Shown here piece after piece: positions 25,747-32,753 of a stretch of 48,865 nt of DNA. The stretch covers positions 1 through 48,865 of the forward strand of contig DAHWUP010000005.1 of assembly GCA_027334565.1 (NCBI GenBank), read 5' to 3'. Under the pieces are notes generated by a model. The model was not told the origin of the DNA and did not search any database. It worked only from the letters and a program-made list of their open reading frames with translations. The translations under genes were made by a program, and so were the position numbers. Source of the stretch: Candidatus Levyibacteriota bacterium (GTDB lineage: Bacteria > Patescibacteria > Microgenomatia > Levybacterales > UBA12049). The number at the start of each line of letters is the position of its first letter. Positions within the stretch are counted from its first letter, which is position 1.

Positions 25747-27033
25747 ATGGATAACAATCTGATGGATAAAATTGTTGCCTTGTGCAAAAGGCGTGGTTTT
25801 ATTTATCCCGGGTCGGAAATTTACGGAGGACTTACCGGTACCTGGGATTACGGCCCTTTGGGTACTTTGCTTAAAAAAAACATCAAGGACCAGTGGTTTA
25901 GAACCAATGTGCAACTGCGAAACGATGTGGTCGGGGTGGATGCCGCGATAATGATGAATCCGACGGTTTGGGAAAAGTCGGGGCATTTGGAAGCGTTTAC
26001 GGACCCTCTGGTCGAATGCAAAACCTGCCATCAGCGCTTCAGGGCGGACAAGGAAGAAGAGATCAAAGCGCACGAAAAGACCCATCAGGGCAAAGCAGGC
26101 TGGACAACTCCTCAAAAATTCAACCTTCTGGTAAAAGCATTCTTAGGTATCATTGAAGGCGCTCAGGACGAGATCTTTTTAAGAGGCGAGATCACCCAAG
26201 GCGCGTTTGTAAATTTCGAAAACATCGTTTCCTCGACCAGGGTTAAGATCCCTTTCGGGATAGCACAGATCGGCAAAGCCTTCCGGAATGAGATTACTCC
26301 GGGGAATTTCACGTTCAGAAGCAGGGAGTTTGAGCAGATGGAAATTGAATACTTCATAAGACCCGAAGAAAAAGAAGGCAACGTGTGGTTTGAATACTGG
26401 AAAAACACAAGAATGGAATGGTATCTGTCGCTTGGTATCAAAAAGGAAAATTTAAGATTTCGAAAACACGAAGACAGGGAGCGGGCGCATTATGCCAGGT
26501 TTGCCGAAGACATCGAGTATAAAGCGCCTTTCGGTTGGGCGGAGTTTGAGGGAATCCACCATCGGGGCGACTGGGACCTGTCAAGACATAACCTGTCTTA
26601 TGTAGGCGACGACGGTAAAAAATTCACTCCCTGGGTGATCGAAACTTCGGGTGGGGTCGACAGAAGCCTGTTGTTCTTTTTGCTTGATGCGTACCATGAA
26701 GAAGGCGAAAGGACGATCTTAAAATTAAACCCGAAATTGGCGCCATATAAGGTGGCGGTCTTTCCGTTACTTGCGAACAAAGAAAAACTGGTCAACCTTG
26801 CCCGCGGAATTTATGACGACTTAAAACAGCAAATGATGGTAGCCTGGGACGAACGGGGAAATATAGGTAAAAGGTATTACGCGCAGGATGAGGCGGGAAC
26901 GCCGTATTGTGTGACCGTCGATTTTCAAAGCCTTGAGGATAAAACCGTAACCGTCCGCGACCGCGATACCGCCAAACAGGAGCGGATTAAGATCACAAAT
27001 CTTTCCGAATATTTTTTAAGTAGACTTTCCTAA
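25747..27033 (+). CDS. glyQS: Glycine--tRNA ligase (alpha2 type)
   Basis: A 428-residue class II synthetase of the homodimeric type, which charges tRNA-Gly. CKRRGFIYPGSEIYGGLTG starts at residue 13; the motif 1 region follows with WDYGPLG; motif 2 FRNEITPGNFTFRSREFEQ at about 180-198; motif 3 near WVIETSGGVDRSLLFFLLDA; the anticodon-binding domain starts near residue 335 with KVAVFPLL. The insertion after motif 1 is short, with a CKTCHQRF element, so the protein is smaller than many homologues (450 or more). Leaderless expression from 25732-25740 is likely. Confidence 0.93.
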   Translation: MDNNLMDKIVALCKRRGFIYPGSEIYGGLTGTWDYGPLGTLLKKNIKDQWFRTNVQLRNDVVGVDAAIMMNPTVWEKSGHLEAFTDPLVECKTCHQRFRADKEEEIKAHEKTHQGKAGWTTPQKFNLLVKAFLGIIEGAQDEIFLRGEITQGAFVNFENIVSSTRVKIPFGIAQIGKAFRNEITPGNFTFRSREFEQMEIEYFIRPEEKEGNVWFEYWKNTRMEWYLSLGIKKENLRFRKHEDRERAHYARFAEDIEYKAPFGWAEFEGIHHRGDWDLSRHNLSYVGDDGKKFTPWVIETSGGVDRSLLFFLLDAYHEEGERTILKLNPKLAPYKVAVFPLLANKEKLVNLARGIYDDLKQQMMVAWDERGNIGKRYYAQDEAGTPYCVTVDFQSLEDKTVTVRDRDTAKQERIKITNLSEYFLSRLS

Positions 27034-27034
27034 G

Positions 27035-27044
27035 TAACGGGTTG
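27035..27044 (+). repeat. TAACGGGTTG repeat, copy 4
   Basis: The 10-mer TAACGGGTTG matches part of the element at 9291-9320 and lies just after the glyS stop. Confidence 0.3.
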
Positions 27045-27060
27045 TACCAGTAAATCATAG

Positions 27061-27089
27061 TTGACAACGGCTGGTGATAGTGTAATTAT
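27061..27089 (+). promoter_or_regulatory. Possible promoter between glyS and the terminator
   Basis: TTGACA (27061-27066), 17-nt spacer, AATTAT (27084-27089). It points at the terminator 30 nt downstream, with no ORF in between. Confidence 0.35.
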
Positions 27090-27095
27090 GTATAA

Positions 27096-27156
27096 ATCGC
27101 AGAATTTATAACCTGCCTAAAACAACCCATACGGATTTTTCCTCTGGGTTGTTTTT
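27096..27156 (+). ncRNA. Candidate short RNA of about 60 nt
   Basis: A transcript from the promoter at 27061 would begin near 27096 and end at the strong terminator. The region also has the inverted repeat TATAAAT (27091-27097) / ATTTATA (27104-27110), but its left arm starts before the predicted transcription start, so it may be a DNA site. No known RNA family is recognised. Confidence 0.2.
27119..27155. terminator. Bidirectional intrinsic terminator between glyS and the Crp/Fnr gene
   Basis: AAAACAACCCA (27119-27129) pairs with TGGGTTGTTTT (27145-27155): an 11-bp stem with a 15-nt loop, A-run on the left and T-run on the right. It can stop transcripts from both the + strand glyS and the minus-strand regulator, whose TAA stop is at 27156-27158. 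Confidence 0.85.
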
Positions 27157-27839
27157 TAGAAGATAATGTGGTCGGCAGCAAAAGTTGCGAATTCATCTTC
27201 AAGTTTTTTAATGTTTTTAACGATGATCTTATGGTCGACCTGTTCGATGATCTTTTCCTTTTCGAGTTTCTCAAGTTCCCGGCTGGTCGCTTCCCTTGAA
27301 AGCCCGGCCAGAGTACCGATTATGCGATGGGTCAACGGCACCTCTATGGCCATATGGTTGTTTTTATTGGGGTTTGAGAACCTTCGCGCCAGCATTAAAA
27401 TGACCGCGCAAACCTGATTATAGGCATTTTTGGATAACAGGATGTCCATCAACTTGGTCAGTCCTTCCAAACCGCTTAAAATTCTTCTGGTGAGATCAAG
27501 TAGAACTACGGGGTTACTTTTCAAAAACTCGGCCACCTCGTTCTTGGGCGCTTTTAAAAGTTCGACATCGGTCAGGCATTCGAAAAAATAAATATTCGGA
27601 GAATCGCTAAGTGCCCAAATCATCGGGAAGAACATGCCCGGTTTATAGATATTGAAAGTCAATTCTCTTCCGTCCTTGGAGATAAGGAACAACCGGACAA
27701 AACCGGACTTGATATAGAAAACACCGGACGGCTCCAATCCGGGTTCGATGATTATCTGTTCTTTTTTATAATGTTTCGAACTGTTGAATTTTAAAAAAAA
27801 TTCTTCGTCGAATTGTTTGAGTGATTTTCCGGTTGCCAT
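27156..27839 (-). CDS. Crp/Fnr family transcriptional regulator
   Basis: A 227-residue regulator: cyclic-nucleotide-binding-like beta barrel (about 22-110), dimer helix (about 112-140) and a winged HTH (169-194, LTHRIIGTLAGLSREATSRE). The phosphate-binding cassette of CRP (GEL...R-A) is replaced by GMFFPMIWALSDSPN, so cAMP binding is unlikely; there is no N-terminal cysteine cluster as in FNR. The ligand is unknown. It is transcribed away from a palindrome-rich 200-bp region shared with a divergent 29-codon ORF, which it may control. Confidence 0.9.
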   Translation of the reverse strand: MATGKSLKQFDEEFFLKFNSSKHYKKEQIIIEPGLEPSGVFYIKSGFVRLFLISKDGRELTFNIYKPGMFFPMIWALSDSPNIYFFECLTDVELLKAPKNEVAEFLKSNPVVLLDLTRRILSGLEGLTKLMDILLSKNAYNQVCAVILMLARRFSNPNKNNHMAIEVPLTHRIIGTLAGLSREATSRELEKLEKEKIIEQVDHKIIVKNIKKLEDEFATFAADHIIF

Positions 27840-27964
27840 AATTTACAAGCTTTTTATAGTAACCTTAAGCAGATTTTAATCTTTGTGTTACAAAATAGCA
27901 ACAACTATTATGCAGGTTAACTTAATCGATTATAACACATTTAGTGATATAAATTACTTATATG

Positions 27965-28017
27965 CGCTATTGATAGCGTTATAAACTATAACAAAAGTAA
28001 CTTTCTATCGTTATAAC
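27965..28017. promoter_or_regulatory. Cluster of palindromic candidate operators
   Basis: Three perfect palindromic sites follow one another: CGCTAT-tg-ATAGCG (27965-27978), GTTATA-aac-TATAAC (27978-27992) and GTTATAAC (28010-28017). A half-site TTATAAC lies at 27930-27936. The heptamer TAACTTT also occurs twice with a 16-nt period (27998 and 28014). Dyad symmetry next to a dimeric HTH regulator suggests operator sites; TATAAC may also serve as a -10. Confidence 0.5.
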
Positions 28018-28023
28018 TTTAAG

Positions 28024-28033
28024 AAGGAGGTGA
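28024..28033 (+). promoter_or_regulatory. Perfect Shine-Dalgarno sequence of the 29-codon ORF
   Basis: AAGGAGGTGA is fully complementary to the consensus 3' end of bacterial 16S rRNA and lies 5 nt before the ATG at 28039. Most genes here have weak or no such site, so this one stands out. Confidence 0.8.
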
Positions 28034-28038
28034 AAAGT

Positions 28039-28128
28039 ATGAAAGCTTTATTCGGCAGTTATAAAAACAAACTGTTAAAGCTGATCGGACAAATCGCCAG
28101 TTTATATCTGGCGCAGATTATGATCTAG
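28039..28128 (+). CDS. Small cationic/hydrophobic peptide (29 aa), unknown function
   Basis: An ATG behind a perfect Shine-Dalgarno sequence opens 29 codons ending in TAG at 28126-28128. The peptide has a basic N-terminal half (K2, K9, K11, K14) and a hydrophobic C-terminal half (KLLKLIGQIASLYLAQ), so it could form an amphipathic or membrane-associated helix. There is no family I recognise. The coding sequence contains an RNA-hairpin-forming inverted repeat, CGCCAG (28095-28100) / CTGGCG (28108-28113). It is an orphan transcription unit: the gene to the left diverges, the gene to the right is on the other strand. A regulatory or signal peptide, a small toxin or a small membrane protein are all possible. 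Confidence 0.6.
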   Translation: MKALFGSYKNKLLKLIGQIASLYLAQIMI

Positions 28129-28219
28129 ATAAAATAATCCCCTGAACTTGTGTTTTAAAATTTCAACAACTTATGGAAAAAGGGTTTTCGGAAATTTAAA
28201 ATATGAGCTTGGGAATTAC

Positions 28220-28687
28220 TTATTTTAGTTGTTTGTATCGTAGTTTTGCTTCTTTGAACAAAGATACGGTAAGAGGGCTGTCGTAATTTTCCCTATAATA
28301 TACGCACGAGATTCCGGCCTGGATCAAGATCTTGGCGCAATGGACACAGGGCAGGTTGGTACAATAACAAATCGCTTTGTCGGTTGAGATGCCTTCGTTT
28401 GCCGCCTGTATAACCGCATTTTCTTCGGCGTGGACACAGATGCATTTATCCAACTGCTGGCCGGAGGAAATCTTGCCTTTGACCGATAAGGCGCATCTTT
28501 GGCAACCGCCTTCGTTGCAGTTTTTAATTCCCTTGGGGGATCCGTTGTAGCCGGTGGCAATGATACGGTTGTTCGGATTGACGATCACCGCGCCGACCTT
28601 GCGGGTTAAGCAATCCGATCTGGTTCGTACCACTTCCGCGATGTCCATGAAATATTTATTCCACTTGTCCTTTTTAGCTTGGGTCAT
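28220..28687 (-). CDS. dCMP deaminase family protein (ComEB-like)
   Basis: A 155-residue zinc-dependent deaminase. The active site is HAEEN (86-90; H86 zinc ligand, E88 proton shuttle) with the second ligand pair PCVHC (C114, C117). Extra cysteines in CNEGGCQRC (57-65) match the structural zinc site seen in dCMP deaminases. Converts dCMP to dUMP, feeding thymidylate synthesis. It is monocistronic on the minus strand with its own promoter (28702-28710). Confidence 0.9.
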   Translation of the reverse strand: MTQAKKDKWNKYFMDIAEVVRTRSDCLTRKVGAVIVNPNNRIIATGYNGSPKGIKNCNEGGCQRCALSVKGKISSGQQLDKCICVHAEENAVIQAANEGISTDKAICYCTNLPCVHCAKILIQAGISCVYYRENYDSPLTVSLFKEAKLRYKQLK

Positions 28688-28701
28688 ATCATTTAGTTAT
28701 A

Positions 28702-28710
28702 ATTATATCA
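28702..28710 (-). promoter_or_regulatory. Extended -10 promoter of the dCMP deaminase gene
   Basis: On the minus strand TGaTATAAT lies 14 nt before the ATG; a second box TATAAC (28696-28701) lies 8 nt before it. Either would give a leader of 0-8 nt. Confidence 0.5.
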
Positions 28711-28732
28711 CGGGATTTTTAACCACGATATC

Positions 28733-28761
28733 TTGACATACGTATGTGTTTTGATTATGCT
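28733..28761 (+). promoter_or_regulatory. Sigma70-type promoter of the gene at 28775
   Basis: TTGACA (28733-28738), 17-nt spacer, TATGCT (28756-28761). The ATG follows 13 nt later, so the leader is about 6 nt, with no room for a Shine-Dalgarno. Confidence 0.65.
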
Positions 28762-28774
28762 AATCCTACCTTAA

Positions 28775-29281
28775 ATGAAACAATTACTCAAAAATAAAGT
28801 TTTACTGATCGGGGCAGGGGTGGTATTGGTGATTTTGGTCGTTATTATCGGCGGAGCGGTATTTCTCAGCAAAGCCAATAATTCCCAATCCAATCAGGAT
28901 GTCAACGCTTTGCCTACACAAATACCTATCCCGACGTTAACGCCCGCTTCCATAGGCCTGAGTCTTAAGGTCGGAACTCCCGGACAGACGGTTGTAGCGT
29001 CTTTATCAAATACCGCCGGTATTTCCGAAGCCGACTACGAACTGGATTATACCGCTAAAAACCCAAATCCTACTCCCGGCGGCGCCGACAGGGTACCTCG
29101 AAAGATCATCGGCAGCTTCGATTTGAGCATACAGCCGGTATCCAAAGAGATTAAACTGGGGACCTGTTCGGATGTTTGCCATTATGACCAGGATGTCCAG
29201 GACATTTCGTTAATCCTAAAAATCACTAAGAGCGACGGTACGGTGTACCAGTCACAAACCTCACTCTCTTCGGCGCAATAG
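28775..29281 (+). CDS. Small membrane-anchored extracytoplasmic protein, unknown function
   Basis: A 168-residue protein with a basic start, one strongly hydrophobic helix (about 8-31), a Pro/Thr-rich linker (about 46-58) and a beta-rich domain with a cysteine pair (C131, C135). There is no lipobox, so the helix is probably an uncleaved anchor. I do not recognise the family. Own promoter (28733) and a hairpin over the stop codon mark it as a single-gene unit. Confidence 0.65.
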   Translation: MKQLLKNKVLLIGAGVVLVILVVIIGGAVFLSKANNSQSNQDVNALPTQIPIPTLTPASIGLSLKVGTPGQTVVASLSNTAGISEADYELDYTAKNPNPTPGGADRVPRKIIGSFDLSIQPVSKEIKLGTCSDVCHYDQDVQDISLILKITKSDGTVYQSQTSLSSAQ

Positions 29282-29304
29282 GACCAAAGGTCCACAAATT
29301 TTTT
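29281..29304 (+). terminator. Possible intrinsic terminator
   Basis: GGACC (29281-29285), loop AAA, GGTCC (29289-29293), followed after ACAAA by TTTTTT (29299-29304). The stem is short and the T-run is 5 nt away, so efficiency is uncertain. Confidence 0.45.
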
Positions 29305-29363
29305 CCAGCGTACATATTTAGTGTTTCCATAAAATTAAGGCACTACTATAACCCGTTTACCTA

Positions 29364-29392
29364 TTGACAGCTTCCAAAAACTGGCGCAAAAT
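29364..29392 (+). promoter_or_regulatory. Promoter of the mraZ/dcw cluster
   Basis: TTGACA (29364-29369), 17-nt spacer, CAAAAT (29387-29392). Transcription would start near 29399, just before the MraZ box. This is the usual arrangement at the head of dcw clusters. Confidence 0.6.
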
Positions 29393-29402
29393 TAAGTAAA
29401 AG

Positions 29403-29427
29403 TGGGAAAAATTGGGAAAGAGTGGGA
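29403..29427 (+). promoter_or_regulatory. MraZ box: three TGGGA repeats with 10-nt period
   Basis: TGGGA-N5-TGGGA-N5-TGGGA at 29403-29407, 29413-29417 and 29423-29427. This is the known MraZ-binding arrangement (TGGGN repeats with 5-nt spacers) and lies between the promoter and the mraZ start codon, so autorepression of the cluster is expected. Confidence 0.9.
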
Positions 29428-29439
29428 ATAGGAGGCAGG

Positions 29440-29883
29440 ATGTTAATCGGTCAATATGAAGGCAAAATCGATCATAAGCAACGAGCGGCATTACCTAAAA
29501 AATTCCGGGAAGTATTAGGCGATAAGTTGATAATTACCTTAGGTTATGAGAACTCGCTTATTGTCGTATCAGAGAAAAACTGGAAGGCATTACTTGAAGG
29601 TACCGAAGGGAGACCTTTCATCGATTCGGCAACCAGAGAAACCCAGCGGTTTCTACTCGGAGGAGCTTCGAATGTCGAGCTCGACCGTAAGGGAAGGTTT
29701 ATATTCCCTGCTTATCTTAGAGAGTTTGCAGGAGTTAAAGAGAATGTCGTGTTCATAGGCTTATCGAGGTATGTAGAGCTCTGGAGCAAGGAAAAATGGG
29801 AAGAATACCGAAAAACATTGGCAAAGAACATAGATTCGATTTCACAAAAACTGGTTAAAAAAGAAGGTGAAGGGAATGATTAG
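29440..29883 (+). CDS. mraZ: Transcriptional regulator MraZ
   Basis: A 147-residue protein with two SpoVT/AbrB-like MraZ repeats, each with the DxKxR signature: DHKQRAALPKKFRE near residue 11 and DRKGRFIFPAYLRE near residue 86. The start at 29440 is chosen because it gives the family N-terminus MLIGQYEGK and follows AGGAGG (29430-29435); the upstream ATG at 29422 overlaps the third MraZ repeat. MraZ forms ring-shaped oligomers and represses the dcw promoter. The last 8 nt overlap rsmH. Confidence 0.93.
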   Translation: MLIGQYEGKIDHKQRAALPKKFREVLGDKLIITLGYENSLIVVSEKNWKALLEGTEGRPFIDSATRETQRFLLGGASNVELDRKGRFIFPAYLREFAGVKENVVFIGLSRYVELWSKEKWEEYRKTLAKNIDSISQKLVKKEGEGND

Positions 29884-30784
29884 TTTCCATCAACCTGTTC
29901 TTTTAAACGAAGTTGTCGATCTTTTACAAATTAAACCCGAAGGGAAATATATCGATGCGACCATAGGCGGAGGCGGACACACCGCTAAGATTCTTTCGCT
30001 CGGCGGAAGAGTATTGGGAATCGATTTGGACCAGGATGCATTGGATTATGTCGGTAAAAAACTTGCGTCGGATATTTCCGGAGGAAGGCTGATTTTGGCG
30101 AAAGGAAATTTCGGTGATTTGGCAAAAATCGCTCATTTGAACGGTTTTGGGAAAGTCGACGGGGTTTTATTCGATCTGGGGGTTTCATCTTACCAGATCG
30201 ATACGGCCGGTCGCGGTTTCAGTTTCTTATTAAACGGTCCGCTGGACATGAGGATGGATCGAAGTTCTGGAGCAACGGCCGAGGCGCTGGTGAATCTTTT
30301 AGGAAAACGCGAATTGAGCGATTTATTCGGTAAATACGGCCAGGAAAGATTAAGCCGCACCATCGCCAAAAGGATCGTTCAAAGGCGAAAAATAAAAGCG
30401 ATCAAAACGACCGAAGAGCTCTGGGAAATCATTGCCAAAGCTTACGGGATAAAAGGGGAGGTCTCGGATTTTACCAGAACAAAGCTTAGCCAGAAAGTAT
30501 TTCAGGCCTTAAGGATTGCGGTTAACCAAGAACTGGAAAATCTTGCTTTGGGTTTACCCGAAAGCCTGGAAATATTAGAGGAAAAAGGGAGAATAGCGGT
30601 AATTACTTTTCATTCGCTTGAGGACGGGATCGTAAAAAGAACGTTTCTTGAGTTTGAAAGGAAGGGTTTGGGCAAACAGGTTATAGCAAAACCCTTAACG
30701 GCGGGGAGAAGGGAAACGGAAGAAAATCCCAGGTCAAAAAGCGCCAAGCTAAGGGTATTTACAAAGGAGTTAAATTATGAATAA
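29876..30784 (+). CDS. rsmH: 16S rRNA (cytosine(1402)-N(4))-methyltransferase
   Basis: A 302-residue enzyme that N4-methylates C1402 of 16S rRNA. FHQPVLLNEVVDLL near the start, SAM motif YIDATIGGGGHTAKIL (about 24-39), LGIDLDQDALDYV, GVLFDLGVSSYQID, GRGFSF and PLDMRMD are all family signatures. ATG 29876 is preferred over GTG 29867 because it follows GAAGGTG at good distance and gives the usual N-terminus. It overlaps mraZ by 8 nt and ftsL by 8 nt. Confidence 0.94.
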   Translation: MISFHQPVLLNEVVDLLQIKPEGKYIDATIGGGGHTAKILSLGGRVLGIDLDQDALDYVGKKLASDISGGRLILAKGNFGDLAKIAHLNGFGKVDGVLFDLGVSSYQIDTAGRGFSFLLNGPLDMRMDRSSGATAEALVNLLGKRELSDLFGKYGQERLSRTIAKRIVQRRKIKAIKTTEELWEIIAKAYGIKGEVSDFTRTKLSQKVFQALRIAVNQELENLALGLPESLEILEEKGRIAVITFHSLEDGIVKRTFLEFERKGLGKQVIAKPLTAGRRETEENPRSKSAKLRVFTKELNYE

Positions 30785-31058
30785 ACCGGTTTTACTGATT
30801 TTTGGTTTGGTAGTAACGATTGTAGCCTTGGCAATTATAAGAACTTCGATTGCCAACAATATCGTTACTTCGGGTGTGGTATTGGCCCAAATACAGGAGC
30901 AATCCGATCAGTATAAGCTCGAAAACAGCATCTTGTACGAGAAGCTGTATGCATTGTCCTCTTTGACAAACGTTGCCCAAAAAGCATATGATTTAGGGTA
31001 CCAAGATCAAGCTTCCGACTTTGTCCTGGGCAAGCAGACGGTTGCATTAAAACAATGA
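30777..31058 (+). CDS. FtsL-like cell division protein
   Basis: A 93-residue bitopic protein: a membrane helix (about 4-25), then a helical region with coiled-coil character (about 36-65). Sequence match to FtsL is weak, as is normal for this protein, but size, topology and position between rsmH and ftsI are as expected for FtsL, the partner of FtsB and FtsQ. AAGGAG lies 9 nt before the ATG. It overlaps ftsI by ATGA. Confidence 0.75.
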   Translation: MNKPVLLIFGLVVTIVALAIIRTSIANNIVTSGVVLAQIQEQSDQYKLENSILYEKLYALSSLTNVAQKAYDLGYQDQASDFVLGKQTVALKQ

Positions 31059-32737
31059 CATGGAGATACAGACTGGTTTTTGCCTCAATAGTATTCTTTT
31101 TTCTACTTATAGTTGTTCGTTTGTTCTATTGGCAAGTAGTTAGAGCTCCCGAGTTGTCGGCTTTGGCTCAGGAGCAATACGGTACAGCCGTAAATGTCCA
31201 GCCACAACGGGGCGACATCGAAACCTCTGACGGTTTTCCACTGGCAACATCCCAAATCACCTACCTGGTTTTTGCAAATCCCAAAGAAATTCAAAACAAG
31301 AACGAAGAGATCTTAAGCCTTTCCAAATATCTTGATGTAGGCGTTGCTTCTTTAAGTGCCGATTTGGCGCTTGACAGGTTTTGGGTTCCGCTTGAAAGCG
31401 GAGTAAGTATCGAAGTAAAAAGTGAGATAGAAAAGCTGAATTTACCGGGTATCGGGTTTTCGCAACAATACGAAAGATTTTATCCCGAAGCCTCGATGGC
31501 GGCTCAGCTATTGGGATTTTTAGGCAAAGACGAACAGGGAAACGATAAAGGTTATTTCGGCCTTGAAGGTTATTATGACCGTTTATTAAGCGGAAAAGAA
31601 GGGGTTGCGGTACAGGTGCATGACGCGTTCGGCAGGCCGATCCTGGCCAGTATGAACACCACTTCCAATGCCACAGACGGCCAAAACCTCATTCTGAATT
31701 TGAACCGATCGATTCAGTTTTTGGTGGAAAAGAAATTGAAGGAAGGGGTTGAAAAATACGGTGCCTCGTCGGGTATGATAGGCATCATGGACCCAAAGAC
31801 GGGGGGGATACTCGCGATGGCTTCTTATCCTAAATTCGACCCCCGCGACTATCAGGATTATCCGGAAGAACTATATATGAATCCTTTTATTTCCGATTTA
31901 TACGAGCCGGGTTCGACCTTTAAGCCGATTGTGATGTCATACGCTTTAAATCAAAACGTTATAACCCCGCAAACACGCTGCAACATTTGTTCCGGCCCGG
32001 TTGAGGTCGGCGGCTATGCGATTCATACCTGGAACGATAAATATTTTCCCGGTACCGATATGATCTCAGTGATCCAACATTCGGATAATACCGGCATGGT
32101 ATTTGTTGCGCAAAAGCTCGGACTGGACAACATGTTGACGGGACTTGGTAAGTTCGGGATCGGAAGCGATACCGGGATAGATCTGCAGGGTGAGGCTTCG
32201 GCAGCTTTAAAACCCAAAGACCAGTGGTATGCGGTGGATTTGGCTACCACCGGTTTTGGCCAGGGCATATCGGTTACACCCATAGAGCTTTTGGATGCGA
32301 TCGCAGCTATCGCAAATGACGGAAAACGCATGCAGCCTGAGGTAGTTAAGGCGGTAGAGAATCCGGACGGGAGTATCGTTGGGATACCTCCAAAGGTTCT
32401 GGATCAGCCTATAAGCCCTCAAACGGCCAAAGTAATGACAGAGATAATGGTTAACGCCGTAAACAAAGGCGAAGCGTCTTTTGCACGTTTGAAGGGATAT
32501 AGAATCGCCGGTAAAACCGGGACCGCTTCGATACCGATAGCAGGACATTATGACCCTACGCAGACGATTGCCTCATTCGTCGGATTCGCGCCCGCCGACA
32601 ACCCCAAATTCGTGATGTTGGTTATTTTGAATCGCCCCACGGCCTCGATTTACGGCGCAGAAACGGCAGCGCCCATATTCTTCGACATCGCCAAATCACT
32701 GCTGGAATACTATGGTATTCCTCCAAGCGGAGAATAG
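31055..32737 (+). CDS. ftsI: Class B penicillin-binding protein, septal transpeptidase FtsI
   Basis: A 560-residue D,D-transpeptidase that crosslinks septal peptidoglycan. One N-terminal membrane helix (about 7-27), a pedestal domain including RGDIETSDG (52-60), then the transpeptidase domain with all three active-site motifs: STFK (287-290, serine nucleophile), SDN (343-345) and KTG (487-489). There is no PASTA domain. It pairs with the FtsW encoded at 43558. The promoter of the next gene overlaps its stop codon. Confidence 0.93.
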   Translation: MTWRYRLVFASIVFFFLLIVVRLFYWQVVRAPELSALAQEQYGTAVNVQPQRGDIETSDGFPLATSQITYLVFANPKEIQNKNEEILSLSKYLDVGVASLSADLALDRFWVPLESGVSIEVKSEIEKLNLPGIGFSQQYERFYPEASMAAQLLGFLGKDEQGNDKGYFGLEGYYDRLLSGKEGVAVQVHDAFGRPILASMNTTSNATDGQNLILNLNRSIQFLVEKKLKEGVEKYGASSGMIGIMDPKTGGILAMASYPKFDPRDYQDYPEELYMNPFISDLYEPGSTFKPIVMSYALNQNVITPQTRCNICSGPVEVGGYAIHTWNDKYFPGTDMISVIQHSDNTGMVFVAQKLGLDNMLTGLGKFGIGSDTGIDLQGEASAALKPKDQWYAVDLATTGFGQGISVTPIELLDAIAAIANDGKRMQPEVVKAVENPDGSIVGIPPKVLDQPISPQTAKVMTEIMVNAVNKGEASFARLKGYRIAGKTGTASIPIAGHYDPTQTIASFVGFAPADNPKFVMLVILNRPTASIYGAETAAPIFFDIAKSLLEYYGIPPSGE

Positions 32738-32739
32738 GA

Positions 32740-32745
32740 TATAAT
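32740..32745 (+). promoter_or_regulatory. -10 box of the murF-like gene, near-leaderless
   Basis: A perfect TATAAT follows the ftsI stop by 2 nt and lies 8 nt before the ATG at 32754. No -35 is evident. Confidence 0.45.
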
Positions 32746-32753
32746 ACCTTAAG

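Larger units (their letters stand above)
27840..28219. other. 380-bp AT-rich intergenic region with palindromes and one small ORF
   Basis: Between the divergent Crp/Fnr gene and the 3' end of the dCMP deaminase gene. The left 200 bp hold several GTTATA/TATAAC palindromes; 28026-28128 holds a Shine-Dalgarno and a 29-codon ORF on the + strand; in 28129-28219 I see no gene and no convincing terminator. Confidence 0.6.
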
